Position numbers and translations under genes: made by a program
NCBI GenBank assembly: GCA_024635795.1
Contig: JAGXIH010000011.1
Coordinates: forward strand, 1-64,000
From: Salegentibacter sp.
GTDB taxonomy: Bacteria > Bacteroidota > Bacteroidia > Flavobacteriales > Flavobacteriaceae
Length of the DNA: 64,000 nucleotides
Direction of reading: 5' to 3'
Notes under the pieces: model-generated
Told to the model about the DNA's origin: nothing
Seen by the model: the letters and a program-made list of their open reading frames with translations, nothing else
The model's database searches: none
Shown here: positions 51,729 to 60,517 of the stretch, piece by piece
Numbering within the stretch: the first letter of the stretch is position 1
How the letters are laid out: each line of letters opens with the position of its first letter

Positions 51729-52175
51729 ATGCAGCTTGATGAATTAAACTGGGCCATCCTGGAGAGACTTCAAAAAAATGCCCGCAGGTCTTTTTCTGAA
51801 ATTGGCCGGGAAATAGGCTTAAGCTCTCCTGCGGTTGCCGAGAGAGTTAAGAAAATGGAAGATGCCGGGGTGATTTCCGGTTATAAAACCGAAGTCTCCT
51901 ATCACAAAACAGGGCATCAGCTAAAGGCAATTATTACCCTTAGAGCATTTATGGGGCGGTTAAAACCATTTCTTGAAAAAGTGGTTGAATTCCGTGAAGT
52001 GGTTAACTGTTATCGAATCACAGGTAACGAGAATATTATTATGGAAGTTGTGCTTTATGACCAGGTTCATCTCACTGAATTCATCGACAGGTTAATTACC
52101 TACGGCGAAATAAAAACTCATATCATTCTCTCCAATGTAATTGAGCACGCCCCTATAAAGAGGCGACTAGGTTAA
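51729..52175 (+). CDS. Lrp/AsnC-family transcriptional regulator
   Basis: A 148-residue regulator: N-terminal helix-turn-helix (LDELNWAILERLQKNARRSF, IGREIGLSSPAVAERVKKME) and C-terminal ligand-binding RAM domain (VVNCYRITGNENIIMEVVL, LTEFIDRLITYGEIKTHIIL). Lrp proteins form octamers and respond to amino acids. No amino-acid enzyme or exporter is directly adjacent, so its target is unknown. An AT-rich promoter region precedes the ATG. Confidence 0.95.
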   Translation: MQLDELNWAILERLQKNARRSFSEIGREIGLSSPAVAERVKKMEDAGVISGYKTEVSYHKTGHQLKAIITLRAFMGRLKPFLEKVVEFREVVNCYRITGNENIIMEVVLYDQVHLTEFIDRLITYGEIKTHIILSNVIEHAPIKRRLG

Positions 52176-52355
52176 AAATATTTTAAAGAAGAATTCTCTA
52201 CAATTGTTAAAAAATACTACTTGGCCAGGAAATCTTAACGTATTTTTGAGCCGTGCATATTCTTTTAGTTAAATCGGGATTAATTGTAATTTTCTTAATA
52301 CTTATACGACTAACCTGTGCTTAGATTTGTATCCAACAAAACAATAAAAAAAGTT

Positions 52356-52553
52356 ATGAGAAAATATAGTCCAATTTTTTTAATACTAGCCGTGGTGACC
52401 GGGCTGATAGGCTTTACCGGCCTTAGCTTCTCCGGAATTGAAGTGGTGAGAGTATTATTTCTGATATTTGCCGATTTATTGGTAATATCTCTTCTAGCCA
52501 AATTGATCTTTTCTACTGAAAAATTGAAATTACAGCGCGTGAAAACCAAATAA
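52356..52553 (+). CDS. DUF1328-like small membrane protein
   Basis: A 65-residue protein from ATG 52356: MRKYSPIFLILAVVTGLIGF, GLSFSGIEVVRVLFLIFADL and VISLLAKLIF. Two hydrophobic helices around a glycine-rich turn (GLIGFTGL) resemble DUF1328/UPF0391 proteins. An in-frame ATG at 52317 would add 13 residues; the later start gives the typical family beginning. It ends 22 bp before a terminator. Function unknown. Confidence 0.68.
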   Translation: MRKYSPIFLILAVVTGLIGFTGLSFSGIEVVRVLFLIFADLLVISLLAKLIFSTEKLKLQRVKTK

Positions 52554-52574
52554 AAAATAATTCTGCCCCAAAAC

Positions 52575-52613
52575 AAAAGCTTTCCTCTTAAACAGACGAA
52601 AGCTTTTTTTTTT
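52575..52613 (+). terminator. Factor-independent terminator
   Basis: AAAAGCTTTC (52575-52584) pairs with GAAAGCTTTT (52598-52607), followed by T-tract. It closes the DUF1328-like gene. Confidence 0.85.
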
Positions 52614-52662
52614 GAAAGTATATTAAATTTCAAAATGTGTATCTTTATATTAAAGGATTAAT

Positions 52663-54084
52663 ATGAAACGAGGTTTATTATTAAGTTTTTTTATTGCCAT
52701 TTTCTCTTTTGGTCAAATCTGGTCACAGGAAGCACGTATAGCCAAAGGAGTGGTGGTAGATACCCTTAAGGTGCAGGATAGTATTTCTGAAACCTTTTCA
52801 ATTTACATTCCGCAGGATTTTAAAAATGGTGAAACCTGGCCTGTCCTGGTTATTTTCGATCCGCAGGGACGTGGTAGGCTTACAGCCCAGCTTTTTAGAA
52901 GTATAGCCGAGGAACAGGGATATATTATTGCCGCTTCCAATGAGGTTTTAAATAAAACTCCATTACAGACTAACCTGCAAGTAGCTAACAGACTTATTAC
53001 CCGCCTGCTTATCTCAATACCGGTCAACCCAAAGTTGGTATATGCTGGAGGTCTGCAGGAAGGCGGTCAACTCGCTTCGGCAACTCCGTTAATCTACCAG
53101 GATGTTCGTGGGGTACTTGCCGTGGGCGATGCCTGGGTTAACCCGGAATTAACCGATAAGATGAAACCATTTTTCTTTAGTGCTGTGGCTGGTGATGAAG
53201 ATGCAGACCTTTTTAGACAGCAGGCTTTTGTGAATTTTTATAAAGGAAAAAAGTTTCCTACTGAAATGAATTATTTTGATGGTACTAATAAGGAATGGCC
53301 TGATACTTTCGTGTTGAATAATGCCGTTTCTGCTTTTAGTTTAGATGCAATGGCAAAAGGCCTGAGGGAAAAGGATCAGGTATTTGTTCAGCGTTTATTT
53401 GAGAAAGAATTGAAATCTGCTGAGATGCTTCGCCGCCAGAGAAATTACATCAAAGCTTATGAAAAGCTTGAACAAATGCAAGACAAGTATTCACTATTTG
53501 AGGTAAACACCGATGAATTGAATGATCGTATGAAGTCTTTAAGCCGTAATAAAGCATATAGACAACAACGAAGAGATTTTAGGAAAGCAGAGAATCTGGA
53601 AGCTGAAAAGCAGGAGGAATATCGCTACCTAATGGAAATGGATATTATAAGTGCTAATTTTGAAAATATTGGGTGGTGGGAATACCAAATGGAAGAACTT
53701 CAGAAGCTTTCTGAAGAAGGTAATCTCGCTGAAAAAAAAGTCTATAACCGGTTACAGGATTTTCTAAAAAAACTTTCCCGAAGCCATTTCAATAATATCA
53801 TGGAAAGCCAGGCCGGGATCGATACCAAAATTTTTGTGAGTGTACTGAGAACCGCCCTCGATAAGGAAGATCCTGAAGCATATTTAAAAATTATTTCTCT
53901 TGCGGGACACGATGGGGATCACCAGACAGCTCTTATGTATCTGGAGGACCTGTTGAAAACCGGATATGACGATATGGATGCTTTATATGATATTGAAGGA
54001 ATTCTTGATCTGAAACTGAGCAAAGAGTACAATGATTTGATCAGAAAATACCTGGGAGAATCAAAATACTATAAGCAGTCCTGA
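52663..54084 (+). CDS. Secreted alpha/beta-hydrolase-like protein lacking the catalytic serine
   Basis: A 473-residue exported protein (signal peptide to about residue 22, IWSQ). The N-terminal half follows the esterase fold: FSIYIPQDFKNGETWPVLVI, FDPQGRG and NPKLVYAGGLQEGGQLASA. Where hydrolases have G-x-S-x-G, this has G-L-Q-E-G (Q132), and the usual late His before W-P is replaced (GTNKEWP, 207-213). Both changes point to a pseudoenzyme. The C-terminal half (from about 230) is helical and TPR-like. It is followed after 2 bp by a DUF1684 gene in the same operon. Role unknown. Confidence 0.78.
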   Translation: MKRGLLLSFFIAIFSFGQIWSQEARIAKGVVVDTLKVQDSISETFSIYIPQDFKNGETWPVLVIFDPQGRGRLTAQLFRSIAEEQGYIIAASNEVLNKTPLQTNLQVANRLITRLLISIPVNPKLVYAGGLQEGGQLASATPLIYQDVRGVLAVGDAWVNPELTDKMKPFFFSAVAGDEDADLFRQQAFVNFYKGKKFPTEMNYFDGTNKEWPDTFVLNNAVSAFSLDAMAKGLREKDQVFVQRLFEKELKSAEMLRRQRNYIKAYEKLEQMQDKYSLFEVNTDELNDRMKSLSRNKAYRQQRRDFRKAENLEAEKQEEYRYLMEMDIISANFENIGWWEYQMEELQKLSEEGNLAEKKVYNRLQDFLKKLSRSHFNNIMESQAGIDTKIFVSVLRTALDKEDPEAYLKIISLAGHDGDHQTALMYLEDLLKTGYDDMDALYDIEGILDLKLSKEYNDLIRKYLGESKYYKQS

Positions 54085-54086
54085 AA

Positions 54087-54683
54087 ATGAAGTTTGTTGT
54101 TTTTTCTCTTCTTTTGGTTATCTGTGACGTTTGTACAGCCCAGGACAAGGAGTATTTAGCCGAATTGCAACAACATCGTGAAGAGATTTACCTGAAATTT
54201 GCAAATAAAGAAGAATCTCCACTTGAAGAAAACGATCTCCGGGATTTTAAAACCTTGGATTATTTTGAAGTGAATCCCGAATTCAGGCTAAAGGCCAAAT
54301 TTGTAAGAACCCCAAACACGCCTTTATTTGCAATGCCTACCACTACTTCCCGACTCCCAATTTACCGGAAATATGCTGAGATTTACTTCAGCTATGATGG
54401 AAAAAAATATAAATTAGATTGCTATCAGAACCAGGAATTAATTTCAGATCCTGAGTATTTTGATTATCTGTTTCTTCCTTTTACTGATCTCACCAATGGC
54501 CAAACCACCTACTCCGGTGGACGGTATTTGGACTTAAGGATTCCGGAGGGTGATTCCATTATTTTAGATTTCAATAAAGCATATAATCCATATTGTGCTT
54601 ATAGTGGAGAATATTCCTGTCCCGTGGTTCCGAAGGAAAATCATCTCGAAATTCCTGTCACTGCCGGGGTTAAAAAGTTTTAA
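54087..54683 (+). CDS. DUF1684 protein
   Basis: A 198-residue protein with a signal peptide (to CTAQ). It carries the DUF1684 core: YLAELQQHREEIYLKFANKE, the central LPIYRKYAEIYFSYDGKKYK, LFLPFTDLTNGQTTYSGGRY and DFNKAYNPYCAYSGEYSCP, followed by VPKENHLEIPV. The N-P-Y-C-A-Y motif with nearby cysteines is the best-conserved part. Function unknown. The start overlaps the upstream gene region by only 2 bp spacing, and its stop abuts the convergent amt gene. Confidence 0.9.
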   Translation: MKFVVFSLLLVICDVCTAQDKEYLAELQQHREEIYLKFANKEESPLEENDLRDFKTLDYFEVNPEFRLKAKFVRTPNTPLFAMPTTTSRLPIYRKYAEIYFSYDGKKYKLDCYQNQELISDPEYFDYLFLPFTDLTNGQTTYSGGRYLDLRIPEGDSIILDFNKAYNPYCAYSGEYSCPVVPKENHLEIPVTAGVKKF

Positions 54684-55916
54684 TCAACTTTCATTTATTC
54701 CCAGACTTGTATAGGCTACTGTGCCGTGCTCGTGAGCGTCCAAACCTTCCAGCTCTTCGATTTCTGTAACTCTTAAACCTATGCTTTTCTTTAATCCAAA
54801 TAGGATAATAAACGAAGAAGCAACACAAAATAGGCCTACTGCTAAAATTCCTAAAATCTGATTTAATAATTGCGACCAGCCTGCCAATTCTCCAAATATT
54901 CCTACGGCCAGGGTGCCCCAAATCCCGCAAACCAAGTGTACTGAAATTGCACCCACCGGGTCGTCCAGTCTTAAACTATCAAGAAATGCCACGGCAAGGA
55001 CTATAAGTATCCCCGAAATGAAACCAATAGCGAGTGCATCTATAACCCCCATCAGGTCGGCGCCGGCAGTAATTCCTACTAACCCTCCAAGAATTCCGTT
55101 AAGGATCATACTCAAGTCGTTGTCACGGTATCTAAGGTAAGAGACCACAAAAGCTCCAAGACCTCCGGCAGAAGCAGCAATACAGGTGGTAACCAGTACC
55201 AGGGAGGTTGTGGCAGGATCGGCGGAAAGGACAGAGCCGCCATTAAAACCAAACCAGCCAAACCAGAGTAAAAATACCCCAACTGTAGCTAAGGGAATAC
55301 TATGGCCGGGAATCACACTTATCTTCCCTTCTTTAAATTTTCCAATTCTGGCACCCAATAAAGTAATGCTCACCAGAGCTGCCCAGCCTCCCACAGAATG
55401 AACCAGGGTTGAGCCGGCAAAATCGTAAAAACCAAGTTTGTCCAGAAAACCACCTCCCCATTTCCACATTCCGGTTATGGGGTAGATAAAGCCAACATAT
55501 AATATCGAGAAGATCAAAAAACTTGAAAGTTTAATGCGTTCGGCTACTGCCCCAGAGACAATAGTAGCTGCCGTTGCTGCAAACATGGCCTGAAACAGAA
55601 AATCGGTATAAAAAGTATAAGCGCCATCAGCATAATCGGCAGAGAGCCCGTTGGAGGGTAAAAGCAAACCGAAATTGGAAAACCCGAACACCGCTCCAGC
55701 AAAAGTATCTCCCGGATACATTAAGCTAAAGCCAACAAAGGTGTATGAAAGAATCCCGATTATTAAAATCATAACATTTTTGAAGAGAATATTGATGGTG
55801 TTTTTGGCCCGGGTAAGCCCGATTTCGAGTAGGGAGAAGCCCAAATGCATAATAAATACCAGGGCTATGCAGATCATCATCCACAAATTGTTGGTGGTAA
55901 AAACAGCGTAGTCCAT
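54684..55916 (-). CDS. amt: Ammonium transporter
   Basis: Inner-membrane ammonium channel of 410 residues with about 11 helices. It has the twin pore histidines in GSTLVHSVGGWAALV and AISVHLVCGIWGTLA, plus GLLLPSNG, FYDFAGSTLVHS and FGWFGFNGGSVLSA. The frame extends to 55997, but the ATG at 55916, two bases after the PII stop, gives the usual MDYAVFTTNNLWMM start. The order PII then amt on one transcript is the normal arrangement in which PII blocks the channel when nitrogen is plentiful. Confidence 0.95.
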   Translation of the reverse strand: MDYAVFTTNNLWMMICIALVFIMHLGFSLLEIGLTRAKNTINILFKNVMILIIGILSYTFVGFSLMYPGDTFAGAVFGFSNFGLLLPSNGLSADYADGAYTFYTDFLFQAMFAATAATIVSGAVAERIKLSSFLIFSILYVGFIYPITGMWKWGGGFLDKLGFYDFAGSTLVHSVGGWAALVSITLLGARIGKFKEGKISVIPGHSIPLATVGVFLLWFGWFGFNGGSVLSADPATTSLVLVTTCIAASAGGLGAFVVSYLRYRDNDLSMILNGILGGLVGITAGADLMGVIDALAIGFISGILIVLAVAFLDSLRLDDPVGAISVHLVCGIWGTLAVGIFGELAGWSQLLNQILGILAVGLFCVASSFIILFGLKKSIGLRVTEIEELEGLDAHEHGTVAYTSLGINES

Positions 55917-55917
55917 A

Positions 55918-56256
55918 TTAATGAAGAGATTTTTTTCCGGTTTCTCGGGTTCGTATTCGGTAAACTTCTTTGACCGTGGAAATGAATATTTTTCCATCGC
56001 CCACGTTCCCAGTATAAGCGGTTTCTAAAAGGATATTGACCGCGGCCTCGGTAAAATTGTCACTAACCACCATAGAAAGCATACGTCTTTGAATATCGCT
56101 GGTACTATATGCAACCCCGCGGTAAACTTTCCCGTGTTTTTCATTTCCAACGCCTGTGACATCCCAGTAGGTAAAGAAGTTCACATTAATTTGTTGAAGG
56201 GCATCTTTAACCTCCTCGAATTTCGATTTCCGGATTATTGCTTCAATCTTTTTCAT
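55918..56256 (-). CDS. glnK: Nitrogen regulatory PII protein
   Basis: A 112-residue trimeric signal protein sensing 2-oxoglutarate and ATP/ADP. It shows the PII start MKKIEAIIRKSKFEEVKDAL, the T-loop (YRGVAYSTSDIQRRML, with Y50 at the usual uridylylation position), TGNVGDGKIFISTVKEV and the C-terminal RIRTRETG. Its linkage to amt supports the GlnK role, control of ammonium uptake. Whether Y50 is modified is unknown. A consensus -7 box lies about 115 bp upstream. Confidence 0.95.
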   Translation of the reverse strand: MKKIEAIIRKSKFEEVKDALQQINVNFFTYWDVTGVGNEKHGKVYRGVAYSTSDIQRRMLSMVVSDNFTEAAVNILLETAYTGNVGDGKIFISTVKEVYRIRTRETGKKSLH

Positions 56257-56372
56257 ATAAAGATTTTTATTGTCTTTTGATGTTCATAGGTAATACTCAT
56301 ATCGGTAATCACGCTTATGTTGAATCCCGGTTATGCGTATTTAATATGTTCAAATCGACTATTGATTTGATT

Positions 56373-56380
56373 CAAAAGTA
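56373..56380 (-). promoter_or_regulatory. Promoter -7 box of the PII-amt operon
   Basis: On the minus strand TACTTTTG matches TAnnTTTG. It lies about 115 bp before the PII start codon, leaving a long leader. No clear -33 element is seen. Confidence 0.45.
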
Positions 56381-56446
56381 TAAAATAATTCTTCAGAGGA
56401 ATAAAAATTAGGGCTGTGTCGATTACTTTTATTAAAATATAAAAAA

Positions 56447-56470
56447 CGACCCCTAAAAAATTAGGGGTCG
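56447..56470 (-). terminator. Terminator of the fluoride-channel operon
   Basis: CGACCCCTAA (56447-56456) pairs with TTAGGGGTCG (56461-56470) around an AAAA loop, a perfect 10-bp stem. It lies 49 bp downstream of the fluC stop on the minus strand. Confidence 0.75.
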
Positions 56471-56519
56471 TATAAATATAAGTATATTTTTTATGGAATT
56501 CGTATACGAATCTAGGGGG

Positions 56520-56894
56520 TTATAGCGATTTAGAGAAGAAAAGACCTAAACCTATAGCAAGAATTCCCAGGATAATACTACCCAGGGTATAAATAAGGAA
56601 ATGTAGATAATCGCCCGACTTTAGAAGGCTTTGATTTTCAAAAGCGAAAGTGGAAAAAGTAGTGAAGCCTCCACAAAATCCTACGGCAAGTGCAAGATTG
56701 ATATTTGAATTCAGGGCATTGTTCTTTATGGCCCAACCAAGAATAATACCTAATAGCAGGCTTCCCAGTATATTTACGGTAAGGGTGCCGTATGGAATGC
56801 TGAAATGGGCTTTGTTCAGGTATTTGGTTACCAGAAATCTTAAAGCGCTGCCAAGGCCACCTCCTAAAAAAACAAGGATAATTTGTTTAGCCAT
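56520..56894 (-). CDS. crcB: Fluoride ion channel
   Basis: A 124-residue dual-topology channel (Fluc) that expels fluoride. Family features: GGGLGSALRFLVTKYLNK at the N-terminus, the asparagine in the VNILGSLLLG helix, GFCGGFTTFSTFAFEN with the Phe box residues, and four helices. A fluoride riboswitch is not evident ahead of it; the upstream gene ends 5 bp away, so it is cotranscribed with the SRPBCC gene. Confidence 0.95.
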   Translation of the reverse strand: MAKQIILVFLGGGLGSALRFLVTKYLNKAHFSIPYGTLTVNILGSLLLGIILGWAIKNNALNSNINLALAVGFCGGFTTFSTFAFENQSLLKSGDYLHFLIYTLGSIILGILAIGLGLFFSKSL

Positions 56895-56899
56895 TCAAA

Positions 56900-57931
56900 C
56901 TATTTAATCGGAAAATGAATCTGTGTGACCCAATCTGCCGGGTTAGGATTACTTTCAGGCCCGGTAATATATACTTCAAAAACATCTTCTTCTTCATTTA
57001 ATTCCAGGCTGTGTTCTTCAATATAATCGTAGGCCGTATTCCAGGCATCCGGGAGGTTTTTATAATCACCCTTAAGGGTTGCTCTTAAAACTTTTTGGTT
57101 TGGAAGGTTGCCGTTAAGTACCTGGCTATTATTTGGCGTTACCACCTGATTCGGTGTAAAGATCCCTGCTGAAAAAATTGCTGTACCGGCATTTTCATCC
57201 CTTTCATTATAAAGGGTAAAAGGTTTCCCGCTTATTTCTATATTATTTTCTTCCATATAGGTTCTTACATCTGCGATCATTTTTTGCACACGCTGATTTA
57301 CCTGGGAAGTTTTTGTGGCTGTAGTGGTGTACATATAATAGCCACCTCCGTGCTGTATTACTCCGTCTATATTGATGGAAAATTTTTCCATTTTCTTTAT
57401 TACAGAATTTTCCAGGTTCTCCAGGCCTTTTCTGAACATTGGCCGCATCATTCCACTTAAGGTTTCAGATTGGAAACTGAAAGCGAGTTTTTCCATAAAA
57501 CTCTGGGTGCCTTTCATACCCCAGGTAACTTTGGTACTATCTTCCATTTCGTTGAATTCCCAGTAAATATCACTGGTGGAAGAGCCAAAAGGCGTGTCAA
57601 AGCTTATTTCCTGGTCTATGCCTGAAAAAGGTTTAGCGTCCAGCGTCTTAATATTTCCATCTCCCATACTCTCACTTCTCCAGGAATAACCGGCATCTGT
57701 ACCACGGGTTTTTTCATCATATTCAACTACCATATCCTCTGCCTCCAGAGACCAGGGTTCCCAATTACGCCAGTTATGGTATTCATTCACTTCATTAAAA
57801 ACCACTTCTACCGGAGCAGGAATTATTCGGGTTTCTTCAATGTGATATTCCCCGTCTTTGGTAGCGATATAAATTGAACCGGCAATTACAATAATAAGAA
57901 GTAAAAAGAGGAGGTATTTAAATATTTTCAT
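56900..57931 (-). CDS. Membrane-anchored SRPBCC protein with C-terminal GyrI-like domain
   Basis: A 343-residue protein. An N-terminal hydrophobic helix (KIFKYLLFLLLIIVIAGS) precedes a START-like SRPBCC domain (about 28-175: EETRIIPAPVEVVFNEV, NWRNWEPW, STKVTWGMKGTQSF). The C-terminal half (about 195-343) looks like a GyrI/AraC-effector ligand-binding domain (IADVRTYMEENNIEI, VLRATLKGDYKNLPDAW, DVFEVYITGPESNP). The two domains often occur together in Flavobacteria. It probably binds small hydrophobic molecules at the membrane. It is cotranscribed with the fluoride channel; a functional link is not clear. Confidence 0.83.
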   Translation of the reverse strand: MKIFKYLLFLLLIIVIAGSIYIATKDGEYHIEETRIIPAPVEVVFNEVNEYHNWRNWEPWSLEAEDMVVEYDEKTRGTDAGYSWRSESMGDGNIKTLDAKPFSGIDQEISFDTPFGSSTSDIYWEFNEMEDSTKVTWGMKGTQSFMEKLAFSFQSETLSGMMRPMFRKGLENLENSVIKKMEKFSINIDGVIQHGGGYYMYTTTATKTSQVNQRVQKMIADVRTYMEENNIEISGKPFTLYNERDENAGTAIFSAGIFTPNQVVTPNNSQVLNGNLPNQKVLRATLKGDYKNLPDAWNTAYDYIEEHSLELNEEEDVFEVYITGPESNPNPADWVTQIHFPIK

Positions 57932-58000
57932 TTTGGCAGTGGTTGATTATACTGCTAATATAAAGAATTTAACAAACCAATATCGCTATTCCCGGCTAGA

Positions 58001-58189
58001 TTAATGCCCAAGCCATGATTTCAGGAAAAAAAGAAGAATTATAAAACCAATAAAACCAATTAATACATAAATACTGCCTTTATAATACTTCTTGTGCAGT
58101 TTGGTATCTTTCCGGTAGGAGAGGATAATTATTGCAACAAATGCAATAAGGAAGAGGGCAGCAAATACTAATTGTCCGGTGCTAAACAT
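58001..58189 (-). CDS. Small two-helix membrane protein
   Basis: A 62-residue protein: MFSTGQLVFAALFLIAFVAI and YVLIGFIGFIILLFFLKSW are two membrane helices joined by a basic loop (SYRKDTKLHKKYYKG). Similar short proteins occur in Flavobacteria. Function unknown. It has its own start, 63 bp upstream of the following divergent gap, and is probably transcribed with the SRPBCC and fluC genes. Confidence 0.68.
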   Translation of the reverse strand: MFSTGQLVFAALFLIAFVAIIILSYRKDTKLHKKYYKGSIYVLIGFIGFIILLFFLKSWLGH

Positions 58190-58337
58190 TCTGAATTATT
58201 TGTGGCAAAGTTACATTTTTATAGTTTTATCCTATCTAATTATTGCGGAACAAAAAGAAAACTAATAAATTATAAAACCCAGGATTAGTTCTTTATCATA
58301 GTTCTTCGAAAGCTTGGGCTAATTTTAAAGGAAAAAT

Positions 58338-59345
58338 ATGAAATACACTCTTTATATCTTATTGATCTTGTTCAGTTTTTCTTCTTTTAAAGAAAAATCC
58401 GAAAAAGAATCAAAGACCAGAAAAACTAAAAGCAGTGCTGTAAAAAAATCTTCCAAACAGTATCATTCAGCAGATTTTCAGCTTGTGTTTGAATATCCAG
58501 TGAATTATGAAGTAAGAGAAGACAGTCTTGCAGGGCAGACTCCCGTAATAAATGTATCCAGAAAAAATAATCCTGGGGTGCCTCCCTATGGAATTCACGA
58601 GGATTTCGAAAATACATATATTTCATTTTTACCTGACGGCTTTGGAGTAGATGGCCCTGCAGGAACTCAAAAATCTGTTGAGGAATTCGGCAACCCACTG
58701 CCTTTTTCTTTTGAAGTTGATGAAAAGGAATCGCGGGTTTATCTATTGAATAATGGAGAGGTCTGGGGTTTTTACCTTCGGTTTTCTACCCTTCCTGAAA
58801 GCTGGAGTGAATTTGGCGGTATATTTATCAGGTATAAAGTGTGGGACTTTGAAGCCCGATGTAAATCCTCGGCAGATGAGGAAATACCTATTGAAGAATG
58901 CGATCCCCTGACAGGAGATAAGATTTTATATTTTGGGGAAGTGGATGGAAAATCTAAAAAGGAGATCGATGAAATCCTTAAGAGTCTTTGGTTCTCCTTA
59001 GAAAATTATGATCGCAAGGAAATTTCAGATTTAATCAGGATTGATAAGCCGGTTAAAGGGAAAACCATAGAATCTCCTCTCCAAATTACAGGAGAAGCCC
59101 GCGGGAACTGGTTTTTTGAAGCCACAGCTCCCGTAGAACTCCTTGATGGGAATTTTCAATCTCTTGGCATAAGCTACATCGAAGTTTTGAATGCTGACTG
59201 GATGACCGAAGATTTTGTAGACTTTCGAGGCAGTATTGATTTTATAAAGCCAGACACCAAAAACGGATATTTGTTGCTCAAAAAAAGCAATGCTTCAGGA
59301 AAGCCCGAACTGGACCAGATACTAAGAATCCCTGTTAAATTTTAA
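58338..59345 (+). CDS. Secreted protein with Gmad2-like immunoglobulin domain
   Basis: A 335-residue protein with an N-terminal hydrophobic signal (YTLYILLILFSFSSF) followed by a lysine- and serine-rich stretch. Residues about 45-235 are unassigned (FENTYISFLPDGFG, GFYLRFSTLPESWSEFGGIF). The C-terminal 100 residues fit Gmad2: IRIDKPVKGKTIESPLQITG, ARGNWFFEATAPVELLDGN, DFRGSIDFI and a final ILRIPVKF strand. Gmad2 was named from spore germination proteins but is common in non-spore-formers. Role unknown. It converges on ilvE. Confidence 0.75.
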   Translation: MKYTLYILLILFSFSSFKEKSEKESKTRKTKSSAVKKSSKQYHSADFQLVFEYPVNYEVREDSLAGQTPVINVSRKNNPGVPPYGIHEDFENTYISFLPDGFGVDGPAGTQKSVEEFGNPLPFSFEVDEKESRVYLLNNGEVWGFYLRFSTLPESWSEFGGIFIRYKVWDFEARCKSSADEEIPIEECDPLTGDKILYFGEVDGKSKKEIDEILKSLWFSLENYDRKEISDLIRIDKPVKGKTIESPLQITGEARGNWFFEATAPVELLDGNFQSLGISYIEVLNADWMTEDFVDFRGSIDFIKPDTKNGYLLLKKSNASGKPELDQILRIPVKF

Positions 59346-59346
59346 A

Positions 59347-60417
59347 CTACTGTTTTACTTCGTATCTCCAGCCGAATTTATCTTCGGCCTGGTTATACTG
59401 GATTTTCATCAGTTTATCTTTAAAGAAACTAGCGTAGGTATCCTCAAATTTTGGAAGCTCAAATTTTTCGCCTTTATGTCCAAACCCAACAATTGGGTTG
59501 ATCACAGCTGCAGTACCGGCGCCAAACATTTCTTTTAGTTCTCCCTTTCTGGCAGCTTCAACGATCTCTTTAACGCTTACCTTTCTCACTTCAACAGGAA
59601 TATTGAATTCTTCGGCAAGGGTAATAATGCTCTTTCGGGTAACTCCATCCAGGATCCTGTCGCTGGTAGGAGCAGTGAGCAATTTATCTCCAACCCTGAA
59701 GAAAATATTCATTGTTCCCGCTTCTTCCAGGTATTCGTGCGTATTGGCGTCGGTCCAAACTATCTGCTGGAAGCCTTCCTCTTTTGCAAGGTTTGTAGGA
59801 TGGAACTGCGCAGCATAGTTTCCGGCAGCTTTGGCATATCCCACGCCACCATCGGCAGCACGGCTAAAAGTCTCTGAAAATTTTACTCTTACCTCGCCAC
59901 TGTAATAAGCCTGGGCCGGTGAGCAAATAATCATAAATTTATATTTGGTAGATGGTGCAGCAGAAACACATTCTTCGGTAGCGATCACAAAAGGACGGAT
60001 ATAAAGTGAGTTGCCGAAACCTTTCTGAATCCATTCCTTGTCTATTTTTAATAATTCCTCAAGGCCATTGAAGAAATAGTCCTTCGGGAATTCAGGAATA
60101 GCAAGCCTTCCACCAGATACATTTATACGTTTAAAGTTTTCTTCGGGCCTGAAAAGCCAGATTTTATCATCTTCATCTTTAAAAGCTTTCATTCCTTCGA
60201 AAACCGCCTGCCCATAATGGAAAACCTTGGCCGAAGGCATAAGTTCTATCGGGCCATAGGGTTTTATCTTAGGGGTGTTCCACTTTCCATTTTCATAATC
60301 ACACTCCAACATATGATCGGTGAATATTTCACCGAATACGAGCTTGTCCAGCTTAGTTTGATCAAGTTTAGAGGTGGTAGATTTTATAATTTCGAGAGAG
60401 GAAGTGTCGGTTTTCAT
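59347..60417 (-). CDS. ilvE: Branched-chain amino acid aminotransferase
   Basis: PLP-dependent class IV aminotransferase of 356 residues that transfers amino groups to the keto acids of leucine, isoleucine and valine. Marks: FHYGQAVFEGMKAF, LYIRPFVIATEECV, KAAGNYAAQFHPTNLAKEEG with the PLP lysine region, ANTHEYLEEAGTMNIFF, ILDGVTRKSIITLA and MFGAGTAAVINPIVGFGHKG. The frame extends to 60438; ATG 60417 is chosen because a consensus -7 box lies 19 bp upstream. Monocistronic. Confidence 0.95.
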   Translation of the reverse strand: MKTDTSSLEIIKSTTSKLDQTKLDKLVFGEIFTDHMLECDYENGKWNTPKIKPYGPIELMPSAKVFHYGQAVFEGMKAFKDEDDKIWLFRPEENFKRINVSGGRLAIPEFPKDYFFNGLEELLKIDKEWIQKGFGNSLYIRPFVIATEECVSAAPSTKYKFMIICSPAQAYYSGEVRVKFSETFSRAADGGVGYAKAAGNYAAQFHPTNLAKEEGFQQIVWTDANTHEYLEEAGTMNIFFRVGDKLLTAPTSDRILDGVTRKSIITLAEEFNIPVEVRKVSVKEIVEAARKGELKEMFGAGTAAVINPIVGFGHKGEKFELPKFEDTYASFFKDKLMKIQYNQAEDKFGWRYEVKQ

Positions 60418-60435
60418 TGATTTAAATTTAGTTAA

Positions 60436-60443
60436 CAAATTTA
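60436..60443 (-). promoter_or_regulatory. ilvE promoter -7 box
   Basis: On the minus strand TAAATTTG matches TAnnTTTG, 19 bp before the ilvE ATG. Its position rules out the longer reading frame start at 60438. Confidence 0.55.
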
Positions 60444-60517
60444 CCGAAATATTGGCAGAATAAAAATCAAAAGTTTTGGTAAATTAGTTTTTTGCTAATC
60501 ACCTAAGCTAATCCACA

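Noticed and set aside
56447-56470. Fluoride riboswitch near fluC
   Set aside because: The hairpin is downstream of fluC on its own strand and behaves as a terminator; no riboswitch fold is seen upstream, where the SRPBCC gene lies 5 bp away.
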